Source: Ruminococcus flavefaciens (GTDB taxonomy: Bacteria; Bacillota; Clostridia; Oscillospirales; Ruminococcaceae). From it: a stretch of 64,000 nt of DNA. Positions 33,004 through 42,141 of the stretch are shown here, one piece after another. Every line of letters starts with the position of its first letter. Positions within the stretch are counted from its first letter, which is position 1. The position numbers were made by a program, and so were the translations under genes. The notes under the pieces were generated by a model. It saw only the letters and a program-made list of their open reading frames with translations, ran no database searches and was not told the DNA's origin. Location of the stretch: positions 1 through 64,000 of the forward strand of contig NZ_UETD01000014.1 in the NCBI RefSeq assembly GCF_900116855.1, in the 5' to 3' direction.

Positions 33004-34389
33004 GTGGGTAAGTATTTTGGTACAGACGGCTTCAGAGGCACTGCTAACGAGAACCTCACAGCCGACCACGCTTATAGGGTGGGAAGATTTCTCGGCTGGT
33101 ACTACGGAGAGCTCAGAAGAAGAAAGGGCGACGACAGCGCTCCGCGCATAGTTATCGGAAAGGATACGCGCCTCTCAAGCTATATGTTTGAATACTCTCT
33201 CGTAGGCGGTCTCACAGCTTCGGGCGCGGACGCATACCTCCTCCATGTCACTACCACACCCTCGGTAGCTTATATTTCAAGAGTTGACAGCTTTGACTGC
33301 GGAATAATGATATCCGCCAGCCATAACCCATATTACGATAACGGCATCAAGCTCATAAACGGTCAGGGCGAAAAGATGGAAGACGAGGTCATCGACCTTG
33401 TTGAGGCTTATCTGGACGGAAAGCTCAATGCCTTCGGTCAGGACTGGAGCGAGATACCCTTTGCTCACGGCGAGAAGATAGGCAGGAGCGTGGACTATAT
33501 CTCAGGAAGAAACCGCTATGTGGGATACCTCATCTCTCTCGGTATGTATTCATTCAGAGGCATGAAGATAGGTCTGGACTGCGCTAACGGTGCGGCATGG
33601 AACATTGCAAAGTCGGTATTCGACGCTCTCGGCGCCGAGACCTATGTTATAAATGCAGAGCCCTCGGGCACAAATATCAACAACAACGCAGGCTCCACAC
33701 ATATCGAGAACCTCCAGAAGTTCGTTGTGGAAAAGGGACTGGACGCAGGCTTTGCCTATGACGGAGACGCTGACCGCTGCCTTTGCGTTGATGAAAAGGG
33801 AAATGTCATCACAGGCGACCATATCCTCTATATCTACGGAAGATACATGAAGGAGCGCGGAAAGCTCATCAATAACACTGTCGTTACCACGGTAATGTCC
33901 AACTTCGGTCTGTACAGAGCCTTTGACGAGATAGGCGTAGAGTATGCAAAGACCGCTGTTGGCGACAAGTACGTTTACGAATACATGAAGGAGCATGACT
34001 GCTGTCTCGGCGGCGAGCAGTCGGGTCATATCATCTTCTCGAAGTACGCTTCCACAGGCGACGGAATACTCACCAGCCTGAAGATGATGCAGGTCATCAT
34101 GTCACGCCAGAAGAAGCTCAGCGAGCTTGCTGCACCTTTCGTTGTGTACCCTCAGGTGCTTGAGAATGTAAAGGTCAAGGACAAGGCAGCCGCTCAGGCT
34201 GACCCCGATGTACGCGCAGAGGTTGACAAGGTAGCCGCAGAGCTTGGCGACACGGGAAGAATACTCGTCCGCGAAAGCGGTACAGAGCCCCTTGTAAGAG
34301 TAATGGTCGAGGCTAAGGACGAGTCCGTATGCCGCAGCTGCGTTGACAGAGTTGTCAACGTCATCAGAACAAAGGGTCATATATTATAA
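33004..34389 (+). CDS. glmM: Phosphoglucosamine mutase
   Basis: Converts glucosamine-6-phosphate to glucosamine-1-phosphate for UDP-GlcNAc and peptidoglycan. The 461-residue protein begins KYFGTDGFRGTAN. The phosphoserine is S106 in ISASHNPYYDNGIK, the metal loop is DGDADRC (about residue 250) and the phosphate-binding loop is RESGTEPLVRVMVEA near the C-terminus. The ISASHNP form and TDGFRG start favour GlmM over phosphomannomutase ManB, although that alternative cannot be fully excluded. The start is GTG at 33004, 10 nt after AAGGAG. Monocistronic with promoter and terminator. Confidence 0.92.
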   Translation: MGKYFGTDGFRGTANENLTADHAYRVGRFLGWYYGELRRRKGDDSAPRIVIGKDTRLSSYMFEYSLVGGLTASGADAYLLHVTTTPSVAYISRVDSFDCGIMISASHNPYYDNGIKLINGQGEKMEDEVIDLVEAYLDGKLNAFGQDWSEIPFAHGEKIGRSVDYISGRNRYVGYLISLGMYSFRGMKIGLDCANGAAWNIAKSVFDALGAETYVINAEPSGTNINNNAGSTHIENLQKFVVEKGLDAGFAYDGDADRCLCVDEKGNVITGDHILYIYGRYMKERGKLINNTVVTTVMSNFGLYRAFDEIGVEYAKTAVGDKYVYEYMKEHDCCLGGEQSGHIIFSKYASTGDGILTSLKMMQVIMSRQKKLSELAAPFVVYPQVLENVKVKDKAAAQADPDVRAEVDKVAAELGDTGRILVRESGTEPLVRVMVEAKDESVCRSCVDRVVNVIRTKGHIL

Positions 34390-34401
34390 TAGTATATAAG
34401 C

Positions 34402-34442
34402 AAAAGCCCCTTAGTGTTTCACAGCACTGAGGGGCTTTTTGA
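34402..34442 (+). terminator. Terminator of glmM
   Basis: AAAGCCCCTTAGTG pairs with CACTGAGGGGCTTTTT; nearly the same hairpin as after nifU. Confidence 0.92.
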
Positions 34443-34446
34443 TTTG

Positions 34447-34650
34447 AGCATTTAGCCTTTAGCCCTTAGCCTTTAGCCGTTAGCCATTAGCCATTAGGAA
34501 TCGGCTTCGCCGTTTTATTATCAGACGAAAAATTGCTAAGAATGAATAGTGAAAAAGTGAATAATGAAGAGAGAAGAGTAAATGTGTTCGCTTCGCTCAC
34601 AATAACTATTCACTCTTCACTATTCTCTGTTTATCGGAGCTTTATACTAT
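34447..34650. repeat. Dispersed intergenic repeat, copy A (TTAGCC array)
   Basis: An array of six to seven TTAGCC-based 6-8 bp units (about 34450-34497) is followed by GGAATCGGCTTCGCCGTTTTATTATC. Then comes GTGTTCGCTTCGCTCAC between complementary AGTGAATA/TATTCACT-type segments. The same modules occur in inverted orientation at 38437-38614 and in part at 59613-59762. No gene is supported here. Confidence 0.85.
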
Positions 34651-34726
34651 GTTGGTGTATTTTGTTAAAGGGAAAAAGGGCTGAGAACAGCTTTTTATGC
34701 AAATATCAGGAATTTGTTTTTCCCTA

Positions 34727-34755
34727 TTGACGATGAGCTTTTTTAGTGCTATAAT
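34727..34755 (+). promoter_or_regulatory. Promoter of the Wzz-like gene
   Basis: TTGACG at 34727-34732, 17-bp spacer ending TAGTGC, TATAAT at 34750-34755. Confidence 0.85.
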
Positions 34756-34811
34756 GATTATTACGGCGTGCTATGCCGTAATAAAGAATAAAAAGGATAT
34801 CGGAGGTCAAA

Positions 34812-36410
34812 ATGGCTAAAAAAGAAGAGCGTAACCTCAATGTTACGATAAAGAATCAGGAGGACAGCAAGGGCGAGATGCTGATATCTGTCTCATCTGT
34901 TATCAGACAGCTCAAAAAATACCTTGCTGTATGGATCGCAGCTGCTGTTATTGCAGGAATACTCGGCGTAGTTGTTTCGGCTGTAAAAACTTTCTCCGTA
35001 AAGACTCCCGCAAGAGCACTTGTAAGCTTTACATATCCCAATATCGAAAAGGGACTTGACCCTGCCGGACGCAAGTTCGAGATAGAGTCAATGAAAAATC
35101 CCGTTATCATTGAAAGAACTCTCACAGAGCTTGGTATAGAGCTTGACAAGTTAGAGGACGTAAGAAAAAATATCTCCTTCGATTATAAGATACCCGATGA
35201 CGCATATGACAAGCTGACAGCCTACAACAGCGTTATGGACAAGGCTACAAGCGGAAGCCTTTCAGCTGCACAGGCTATGCTGGATACAAAGTATTACCCC
35301 ACACAGTTCACGGTATATTTTGACTTCGGTGAGGCAGGATTCGACAGAAAGACAGGCGTTGAGGTCCTCAACACCCTTCTCGAGAACTACCGCGATTACT
35401 TCTATGAGCAGTACGGCTATAATGAGCCTCTCGGTGCTGCTGTAAATGTTGCCGATTATGAAAACTATGACTACGCTCAGCAGGTAGACCTGTTCAGAGA
35501 TTCGCTCCGACAGGTAAGAAGCTACCTCAATTCTCTTTCAAGAGACGACAACACCACATTCCGTTCAAGCATCACGGGCTACAGCTTCAAGGACCTCTCC
35601 GAGTACGCAAAGACTGTAAGCTCCATCGACCTCGACAGAATATCTTCATATATCTCGGTAAACAACGTTACCAAGAACAAGGACGCTGCCCTTGCATACT
35701 ATGATTACAGGATAGAGAACCTCAACCGCGACAAGGACGAATACGCAGAGCGCCTTGCAGCTCTCGAGACTTCCATCGCTCAGTACGAAAAGGACTCCAT
35801 CCTTATCTTCGGAAACGGCACAGATTCGACCAATACACAGTACGCAACTGCTTCCGACCAGTACGATTCACTGTTCAGACAGAAGACCAGCGTTGAAGCA
35901 AATCTTGCACAGACAAAGCAGGATATCAAGTTCTATGAGTCAAGACGTGATGCTCTCAAGAACAACAAGAACAGCTCCAAGGATAATGTTGCACAGGTAG
36001 AGGCTGATATCAAGGCTCTCAGCGAGAAGGTCGCAAATATCGTTGACCTTACAGAGAAGACTGCCGATGATTACTATGAGAATGTTCAGTTCGCAAACGC
36101 TTACAACATCCTTATCCCCGCAACAAAGTCGGTAGGAGCAGGTATCGGCGAGGCAGTAAAATCTGCTGTCAAGCCCCTGTTCATCATCGAGGCTCTCATA
36201 TTCATGATCTACTTTGCTATTGCATTCCTCAAGGCTCTCAAGTCAGACAACAGGAAGAAACTTGCAAAGGCAGGTGCAGATTCAGATGATGATGACGAGG
36301 ACGATGAAGCTGACCTTGAAGACGTCATCGACGCTATCGAGGAAGAAGCCGAGGAGATCAAGGAAAAGGCTGAAAAGGTCGTAAAAAGCAACAATAAAAA
36401 GAAAAAATAA
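34812..36410 (+). CDS. Wzz/CpsC-like polysaccharide chain-length protein with acidic tail
   Basis: A 532-residue protein. A cytoplasmic N-terminus leads to a membrane helix (about 37-60, LAVWIAAAVIAGILGVVVSAV). A long helical outer region with coiled-coil character (about 190-430) follows, then a second helix (about 455-478, IEALIFMIYFAIAFLKAL). Two flanking helices around a coiled periplasmic-type loop are the Wzz/CpsC layout, which controls surface polysaccharide length. It is longer than most Wzz proteins. The tail is acidic (DSDDDDEDDEADLEDVID) and ends in a helix IEEEAEEIKEKAEKVV and Lys. GGAGG-like site before the ATG. Confidence 0.65.
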   Translation: MAKKEERNLNVTIKNQEDSKGEMLISVSSVIRQLKKYLAVWIAAAVIAGILGVVVSAVKTFSVKTPARALVSFTYPNIEKGLDPAGRKFEIESMKNPVIIERTLTELGIELDKLEDVRKNISFDYKIPDDAYDKLTAYNSVMDKATSGSLSAAQAMLDTKYYPTQFTVYFDFGEAGFDRKTGVEVLNTLLENYRDYFYEQYGYNEPLGAAVNVADYENYDYAQQVDLFRDSLRQVRSYLNSLSRDDNTTFRSSITGYSFKDLSEYAKTVSSIDLDRISSYISVNNVTKNKDAALAYYDYRIENLNRDKDEYAERLAALETSIAQYEKDSILIFGNGTDSTNTQYATASDQYDSLFRQKTSVEANLAQTKQDIKFYESRRDALKNNKNSSKDNVAQVEADIKALSEKVANIVDLTEKTADDYYENVQFANAYNILIPATKSVGAGIGEAVKSAVKPLFIIEALIFMIYFAIAFLKALKSDNRKKLAKAGADSDDDDEDDEADLEDVIDAIEEEAEEIKEKAEKVVKSNNKKKK

Positions 36411-36420
36411 GCCGATCTTC

Positions 36421-36460
36421 AGGCGCTCCCGTAAATAAACGGGGGCGCTTTTCTGTTTTT
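36421..36460 (+). terminator. Terminator of the Wzz-like gene
   Basis: GGCGCTCCCGT pairs with ACGGGGGCGCT, then TTTCTGTTTTT. Confidence 0.88.
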
Positions 36461-36499
36461 GTGAAATGTTAAATCCACGTTAAAGAAAGGGAAATATCA

Positions 36500-36527
36500 T
36501 TGACTTGCGGCACTTTATGGCTATAAT
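36500..36527 (+). promoter_or_regulatory. Promoter of the Na/Pi transporter gene
   Basis: TTGACT at 36500-36505, 16-bp spacer ending ATGGC, TATAAT at 36522-36527. Confidence 0.8.
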
Positions 36528-36571
36528 TATAAATGAGGGAAATAACAAAAAATGACAAACAGGAGAGAATT

Positions 36572-38368
36572 ATGGAACAATTTTCTATTTTTAACATCTT
36601 CACACTTTTAGGAGGACTTGCCTTCTTCCTTTACGGAATGAGGATAATGTCAACAGGACTTGAAAAGCTTACGGGAGGTAAGCTGGAGATAGCCCTGAAA
36701 AAAATGACCGAAAACAGAATAAAAGCTATACTTCTTGGTCTTGGCGTCACTGTTGCCATACAGTCCTCATCGGCTATGACAGTAATGCTGGTAGGACTTG
36801 TCAATTCGGGCATAATGTCACTTGAACAGACGGTGGGAGTATGCTTCGGTTCGGATATCGGAACTACTCTTACAGCATGGATACTCAGTCTTGTGGGTGT
36901 AGAGAGCAGCAATCCGTTCATAAGAATACTTAAACCCACATCCTTCTCACCGATCGTTGCACTTATAGGTGTTATAATGATAATGGTGTGCAAAAAGCAT
37001 AAAAAGAAGGATATCGGCAATATACTCATCGGATTTGCAATATTAATGACAGGTATGACTCTTATGTCAGAGTCGGTATCTCCCCTTGCAGAATCCGAAA
37101 AGTTCAAGAGCCTTCTGACAGCTTTCAACAACCCTCTGCTGGGAGTTCTCGTGGGCGCAGGTTTTACAGGTATAATTCAGAGCTCGGCAGCTTCTGTAGG
37201 TATCCTTCAGGCATTTTCCACAACGGGCGGTCTTACCTACGGTATGGCTATACCGATAATCATGGGTCTTAATATAGGTACCTGTGTGACCGCACTTATA
37301 TCGAGTATCGGTGTAAGCAAGGACGCAAAAAGAGTTGCCTGCATACACATTTCTATCAAGGTGATCGGAACGCTCATACTTCTGCCCATTGTAATGATAC
37401 TTCAGTATGTGTTTGACCTTGAGTTCTTCCACAGGACAATAGGATATCTGGGAATAGCGGTAGCTCATTCGGTATTTAATCTGGTCGTGACAGCTCTTCT
37501 CCTCCCGTTCTCAAATCAGCTTGTAAAGCTTGCGAGAATAATAGTCAAGGACGGCAAGGAAGAAAAGGAGAAGGATTCAAAGAAAACCATTACGGGTCTG
37601 GACGATATCCTGCTCAAGACCCCTGCTGTAGCAGTTCATACCTGCCTTACCGCAACTGTACAGATGGCAGAGCTCACAAGAGAGACCATCGATATGGCGC
37701 TGAAGCTCCTTGTTGAGTATGACGGCGACACCTGCGATGCAGTCATCGAGAATGAGGACATCATCGACGGTTTTGAGGACAAGATAAACAGCTATCTCAT
37801 AAAGATATCCAAGAGCAGTGTAACAGGCAAGGACAGCCGAAGCGTTTCCAAGATGATGCACTGTGTGGGCAACTTCGAGCGTATCTCCGACCACGCCGTA
37901 AACCTTGTGGAATCGGCACAGGAGATGCACGACAAGGGCATAAGGTTCTCGGAGGAGTGCGTGAACGAGATAATCGTCATCACCGACGCTATCAAAGAGA
38001 ACATCAACAAGGCTTTCGACTCATACGTTCAGAACGACCTTGCCATCGCCCATAAGGTAGAGCCTCTTGAGGAAGTGGTGGACAACCTGAGCACAGAACT
38101 CAAGAACAGGCACATCCGCCGTCTCCAGAACGACGAATGTACCGTAGAGCTGGGATATATATTCCAAGACGTTCTCACCAATCTTGAGCGTATTTCCGAC
38201 CATTGCTCCAACATTGCGGGCTGTCTTATCGAGACAGACGAAAAGACCAATCTCCATGCTTATCTCCACGATGTAAAGGAGAACGACGAGCAGTTCCGCA
38301 ACGAATACCGCGAGTATGCTGAGGAATATTTCCGCCGACTGGGCAGCACAGAGATAAAGGCACAATAA
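36572..38368 (+). CDS. Na+/phosphate cotransporter-like protein with C-terminal PhoU domain
   Basis: A 598-residue protein. The N-terminal half (about 1-320) contains two inverted Na/Pi-cotransporter repeats, each with a QSSSA-type motif: GLGVTVAIQSSSAMTVMLVG and GFTGIIQSSAASVGILQA. The C-terminal half (about 370-580) is a helical PhoU-like domain with MMHCVGNFERISDHAVNLVE and VLTNLERISDHCSNIAG, the metal-binding ExxxD motifs. It probably imports phosphate or a similar anion using sodium, with PhoU-like control. The ATG at 36572 follows AGGAGAG. Monocistronic. Confidence 0.93.
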   Translation: MEQFSIFNIFTLLGGLAFFLYGMRIMSTGLEKLTGGKLEIALKKMTENRIKAILLGLGVTVAIQSSSAMTVMLVGLVNSGIMSLEQTVGVCFGSDIGTTLTAWILSLVGVESSNPFIRILKPTSFSPIVALIGVIMIMVCKKHKKKDIGNILIGFAILMTGMTLMSESVSPLAESEKFKSLLTAFNNPLLGVLVGAGFTGIIQSSAASVGILQAFSTTGGLTYGMAIPIIMGLNIGTCVTALISSIGVSKDAKRVACIHISIKVIGTLILLPIVMILQYVFDLEFFHRTIGYLGIAVAHSVFNLVVTALLLPFSNQLVKLARIIVKDGKEEKEKDSKKTITGLDDILLKTPAVAVHTCLTATVQMAELTRETIDMALKLLVEYDGDTCDAVIENEDIIDGFEDKINSYLIKISKSSVTGKDSRSVSKMMHCVGNFERISDHAVNLVESAQEMHDKGIRFSEECVNEIIVITDAIKENINKAFDSYVQNDLAIAHKVEPLEEVVDNLSTELKNRHIRRLQNDECTVELGYIFQDVLTNLERISDHCSNIAGCLIETDEKTNLHAYLHDVKENDEQFRNEYREYAEEYFRRLGSTEIKAQ

Positions 38369-38385
38369 GCTTACCGAAGTAAAAA

Positions 38386-38425
38386 ATTTGCCCCTGAGCG
38401 CTGAAAAGCACTCAGGGGCATTATG
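38386..38425 (+). terminator. Terminator of the Na/Pi transporter gene
   Basis: TGCCCCTGAGCG pairs with GCACTCAGGGGCA around CTGAAAA, then TTATGTTTGTTT. Confidence 0.8.
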
Positions 38426-38436
38426 TTTGTTTAGCG

Positions 38437-38614
38437 CAAACGCTAATAGTGAATAGTTAATGTGTTCGCTTCGCTTACATTATTAAACGTCACCGAAGGC
38501 GACACCATAACTATTTACTCTTAGCAGGTTTCGTATGATAATAAAACGGCAAAGCCGCTTCCTAATGGCTAATGGCTAAGGACTAACGGCTAAGGACTAA
38601 AGGCTAAGGGCTTC
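38437..38614. repeat. Dispersed intergenic repeat, copy B (inverted relative to copy A)
   Basis: Begins with AATAGTGAATAGTTAATGTG and TTCGCTTCGCTTAC, then an ACCGAAGGCGACACCATAAC segment, then GATAATAAAACGGCAAAGCC and an array of GGCTAA units (about 38565-38611). It is the reverse orientation of the modules at 34447-34650. Confidence 0.85.
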
Positions 38615-38619
38615 TGAAT

Positions 38620-39423
38620 TTAATACGGAAGTGTGAACTGTCCTGCCTTCCATACATTGCCGTTTTCAATGACCACCGAGAAATCGTCGGTCTCGGTGTA
38701 GGACTCGTCTCCGAAGTCGCTGCCGTCGTAGTAATTCTCAACGGTGAAAACTATCTCATCGTCGGTCCTTGACTTTATGCCCGTTACTCTCGATGATGAG
38801 TAGTAGATATTGCTGCCGCGGTTGCCGCAGAGAGCGTAGACTGCTCCGTTTTTCTCGATATACAGCTCCGACAGCTCACTGCTGGGGTAGCGTCTGCTGA
38901 ATACCTTGTAGTAGGCGTCCTCTATGTCGCTCAGTCTGCTGATACCGCTCTCGGTTATGCGGTAGAACTGCCATCCGAAGCTGTTTTCGATATAGTTATC
39001 GTAGTCCACCTTAAAAGGGCAGCCCACGGTAAAGAGCATCTGCACATGACCTGCTGACTCGAAAAGCGCCTGAGCAGCGGCTATGAGAGTCTTGTCGTCT
39101 GAGTCCTCGACGGGCTTTTCAAAGACTACGGCTCCGTCATCGTTGTACTCAAAGGCGTCGCCGCCCAGCGGGTCGGGCTGGTGAGTTGTCTCCTCAGCAG
39201 CGGAAGTGGTGACAACAGTGGTCTCAGCAGCCGCAGTTGTGGAAGCCGGTGCCGTTGTTGTGGTCTGTTGGGAGTGGTCGGCAGGCACGGGCTGCGCGGT
39301 GGTGACAGCCTCGGTAGTCTCAGCCTTGGAGCTCTGTGAGGAGCTTCCTGCCTTTTTGCTGCTGCATGAGACAGCTCCCACGGCAACAGCCGCTGCCGCT
39401 ATGAGTGATAAGAGCTTTTTCAT
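38620..39423 (-). CDS. Lipoprotein of unknown function
   Basis: A 267-residue protein with a lipoprotein signal (MKKLLSLIAAAAVAVGAVSC, acylated Cys20). A Ser/Thr/Ala-rich spacer (about 21-85) and a globular part of about 170 residues with no recognised motif follow. It shares the start signal style of other lipoproteins in this window but not their sequence. Its ATG overlaps the rnr stop by one base (TGATG), so it is translationally coupled to RNase R. Why a surface lipoprotein should follow rnr is not evident. Confidence 0.8.
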   Translation of the reverse strand: MKKLLSLIAAAAVAVGAVSCSSKKAGSSSQSSKAETTEAVTTAQPVPADHSQQTTTTAPASTTAAAETTVVTTSAAEETTHQPDPLGGDAFEYNDDGAVVFEKPVEDSDDKTLIAAAQALFESAGHVQMLFTVGCPFKVDYDNYIENSFGWQFYRITESGISRLSDIEDAYYKVFSRRYPSSELSELYIEKNGAVYALCGNRGSNIYYSSSRVTGIKSRTDDEIVFTVENYYDGSDFGDESYTETDDFSVVIENGNVWKAGQFTLPY

Positions 39424-41594
39424 CAGTCATCCTCCTGTTCGTCGTCGAGAACGAAATCAATAGTGCCGTCGCTGACGTTTACCGCTGCACAGACCACCTG
39501 AACGGTCTGACCCAGTGTATAGGAAACGCCGCTGAACTTTTCGGTAAGTGAAACAGGCTCGGAGTAGTCATACTCGCCCTCGGGGAGCGTCCTTATATGG
39601 ACAAGTCCCTCGACCGTGTTGGGGAGCTCCGCGTAGAAGCCGAACTCGGTAACGCCCGATATCTTGGCAGTGAAGCTCTCGCCGAGGTGGGCTTTCATAT
39701 ACTCAGCCTTGTAGCAGTCCTCGCACTCGCGCTCAATGGTGACAGCGCGTATCTCCGCAGCGGAGGAGCGCTCCGAGGCGTTCAGCGCAAAGGCTTCATA
39801 GCGCTTGCTGAGCCATTCGTTGTTGTAGCCCGCGAGGATATCGGTGATTATGCGGTGAATGGCAAGGTCGGGATAACGGCGGATAGGCGAGGTGAAGTGT
39901 GCGTAGTCGTCCAGCACCAGTCCGAAATGACCGAGGGGCTCGTTGGAGTATTTAGCCTTAGCCATGGAGCGGAGCACCAGCATATTCACGGCTTCAAACT
40001 TGTCCGTGCCCCTTGCGCTGTCCAGTATCTTAGCCGCGTGTGCAGGCTTGAACTCACTGAAATGGGGGCACTCGAAGCCGTACTTGGGCAGCAGCTCGTG
40101 GAGAGCCTCCGCCTTTGCTTCTGGGGGAGCCTCATGTATACGGTACACGAAAGGCACCTTTTTGTCCTTTGCCAGTTTTGCGGCAGCTTCGTTTGCGGTC
40201 AGCATGAACTCCTCGATAATGCGCTCAGCCTTGCCGCGCTCACGGGGCTGTACATCATAGCAGATACCGTCCTCACCGATGAGGAGCTTGCTTTCCGTGG
40301 TCTCTATCTCGGGAGCGTGGCGGAGCTGCTTCTTTGCGATGAGCTTGTCCGCCAGCTCGTTCATAAGGTCGATATTCTTCCTTACCGCGGAGTACTTTTC
40401 CGCGATTTCCTCGGATTCGGTACCGTCGAGGATACGGTTTATCTCGGAATAGACGCCCTTTACCCGTGAGCGGATAACGCTCTTGCAGAAGCGGTATGAG
40501 AGCATATTTCCCTCCTTGTCCAGCTCCATGAAAGCCGACAGGGTGAGCCTGTCCTCATTGGGATTGAGGGAGCAGATACCGTTGGACAGCTCCTTGGGCA
40601 GCATGGGAATGACCTTGTCTGCGTAGTAGATACTTGTTCCGCGGAGCAGAGCCTCCTTGTCGAGGGCGCTGTTGCCCTTGACATAGTGCGAGACATCGGC
40701 GATGTGGACTCCCAGACGGTAGCCCTTTTTGGTCTTTTCGACCGAGACTGCGTCATCGAGGTCCTTGGACTCTGCACCGTCAATGGTGAAAATGGTCATA
40801 TCACGCAGGTCCTCGCGGTTGTTGAAGCTGTACTCCTGAACACCGCCCTCGGCTATTTTACGGGCTTCTTTCAGCACCTCCTCGGGGAAGGCTGTGGGAG
40901 CACCGTGTGTCACTAATATTGAAGCAGCTGTGGAGGCTGCATACTCGGAGCTTCCGAATACGAGAGTGACTTTGACCTTGTGCTCGGCATGGCGTCTGCC
41001 GCGGTAGACTATCTCCGCCAGCACCTTGTCGCCATTTTCAAAGGGGATGCTCTCCTCGCGGACGATGATGATATGGTTGCGTGAGGCGGTATCGGGTACG
41101 AGGTAGGGCTTACCGTCTTCGAACTCTATCCTGCCTGTGAGCTGAGAGCTGCCGAACTCCAGTATATCCAGTATCTCGCCCTCGGGCTCGCCCGACCTTG
41201 AAGCGATGGGGGAGATGAGCACCCTGTCATGGGGCATTGCGCCCAGCATACACTTGCCGGGGATAAAGTACTCCACGCCCTCGTCTGTGACGGCGAAGCC
41301 GAAGGTGCGGCTCAGTCTGGTGACTTCGCCTGCGTAAACTCCCAGACGGGAACACAGTGCAGCCTTCATGCCCTTTTTCATCATGACAACACCTTCCGTG
41401 CGGAGCTCGGAAAATGCGGCGGTGAAGTTCTCCCTGCCTGATTTCTTAGTCCTGCACTTTGACTCAAGCTCGCTGAGGGGCATGGACTTCTTTCCGTAGG
41501 CTTTCAGAAAGGTGACTATTTTATTTTTGTAGCTTTCCACCGACACGGGGCTGCTGCCCTTTTTGTCGGACTGTTTTTTCTTCTTTTCTGACAT
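39423..41594 (-). CDS. rnr: Ribonuclease R
   Basis: A 3'-5' exoribonuclease that degrades structured RNA and takes part in RNA quality control. The 723-residue protein has an N-terminal winged-helix region (about 20-80), OB-fold cold-shock domains (about 90-245), the RNB catalytic domain (about 265-590) with FTIDGAESKDLDDAVSV holding the metal-binding aspartates, and a C-terminal S1 domain (about 640-710, KISGVTEFGFYAELP). A basic start MSEKKKKQSDKK is usual. It follows secG as in many Firmicutes, though a terminator lies between them. It is coupled to the downstream lipoprotein gene. Confidence 0.95.
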   Translation of the reverse strand: MSEKKKKQSDKKGSSPVSVESYKNKIVTFLKAYGKKSMPLSELESKCRTKKSGRENFTAAFSELRTEGVVMMKKGMKAALCSRLGVYAGEVTRLSRTFGFAVTDEGVEYFIPGKCMLGAMPHDRVLISPIASRSGEPEGEILDILEFGSSQLTGRIEFEDGKPYLVPDTASRNHIIIVREESIPFENGDKVLAEIVYRGRRHAEHKVKVTLVFGSSEYAASTAASILVTHGAPTAFPEEVLKEARKIAEGGVQEYSFNNREDLRDMTIFTIDGAESKDLDDAVSVEKTKKGYRLGVHIADVSHYVKGNSALDKEALLRGTSIYYADKVIPMLPKELSNGICSLNPNEDRLTLSAFMELDKEGNMLSYRFCKSVIRSRVKGVYSEINRILDGTESEEIAEKYSAVRKNIDLMNELADKLIAKKQLRHAPEIETTESKLLIGEDGICYDVQPRERGKAERIIEEFMLTANEAAAKLAKDKKVPFVYRIHEAPPEAKAEALHELLPKYGFECPHFSEFKPAHAAKILDSARGTDKFEAVNMLVLRSMAKAKYSNEPLGHFGLVLDDYAHFTSPIRRYPDLAIHRIITDILAGYNNEWLSKRYEAFALNASERSSAAEIRAVTIERECEDCYKAEYMKAHLGESFTAKISGVTEFGFYAELPNTVEGLVHIRTLPEGEYDYSEPVSLTEKFSGVSYTLGQTVQVVCAAVNVSDGTIDFVLDDEQEDD

Positions 41595-41632
41595 ATTTTC
41601 TCCTTGTGTCGTGACTTATCCGCAGTATAGCG

Positions 41633-41678
41633 GAGCAAAAAATAAGCCCCATGACTTTGAGTCACAGGGCAGCTTCTT
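41633..41678 (-). terminator. Terminator between secG and rnr
   Basis: Minus strand AAGCTGCCCTGTGACT pairs imperfectly with AGTCATGGGGCTT, followed by ATTTTTTGC. No clear rnr promoter follows, so rnr may depend on readthrough. Confidence 0.75.
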
Positions 41679-41681
41679 TTC

Positions 41682-41939
41682 TTACTTTGTGAAGATCGGT
41701 ACGATGTTTACCGCAAGTACAGCAATGAAAAGGATTATCGCCATAACTCTTGTGATCTTGGCGAGGATGGCTTCCTTTGTTCTTCCCTCGTTCTTTCCGT
41801 AGAAGGAATCAGCGCTTGCACCTGTGAGAGCAGCTGTCATGCTGTCCTGTGATTTCTGCTCCTGTGAAAGGCAGACAACGATGGTTAAAAGGCTGAGGAC
41901 GAGTATGACGATACCGCCGATGATCTCTAAAGTTGACAT
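41682..41939 (-). CDS. secG: Protein translocase subunit SecG
   Basis: An 85-residue membrane protein with two helices (about 5-24 and 61-82) and the conserved loop after the first helix, QEQKSQDSMTAALTG. SecG joins SecYE and aids SecA-driven export, here of the many secreted enzymes. The length and the neighbouring rnr are typical of Firmicutes. The ATG follows GGAGGTA. Confidence 0.93.
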   Translation of the reverse strand: MSTLEIIGGIVILVLSLLTIVVCLSQEQKSQDSMTAALTGASADSFYGKNEGRTKEAILAKITRVMAIILFIAVLAVNIVPIFTK

Positions 41940-42002
41940 AAAAACTACCTCCGAAAAAGTATGGATTACGGCAAAAGCCGATATATTTCAATTAGCTTTA
42001 AT

Positions 42003-42031
42003 ATTATATCACAGACTGCAAGGATTTGCAA
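42003..42031 (-). promoter_or_regulatory. Promoter of secG
   Basis: Minus strand TTGCAA (42031-42026), 17-bp spacer ending TGTGA, TATAAT (42008-42003). Confidence 0.85.
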
Positions 42032-42103
42032 GGGGTTTTATCGAAAAAGCAAGACAAAAAAACGGGGCAAAATTGTTGAAATCATACAAGTAATGTAAAA
42101 ATG

Positions 42104-42137
42104 GCAAAAAAGAGCAGCTTCATACGAAGCTGCTCTG
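42104..42137 (-). terminator. Terminator of the downstream GH9 gene
   Basis: Minus strand AGAGCAGCTTC-GTAT-GAAGCTGCTCT followed by TTTTTTGCC. Confidence 0.93.
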
Positions 42138-42141
42138 TGTT

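Noticed and set aside
34447..34500. CRISPR array
   Set aside because: The TTAGCC units are 6-8 bp without spacers, and no cas genes are present.
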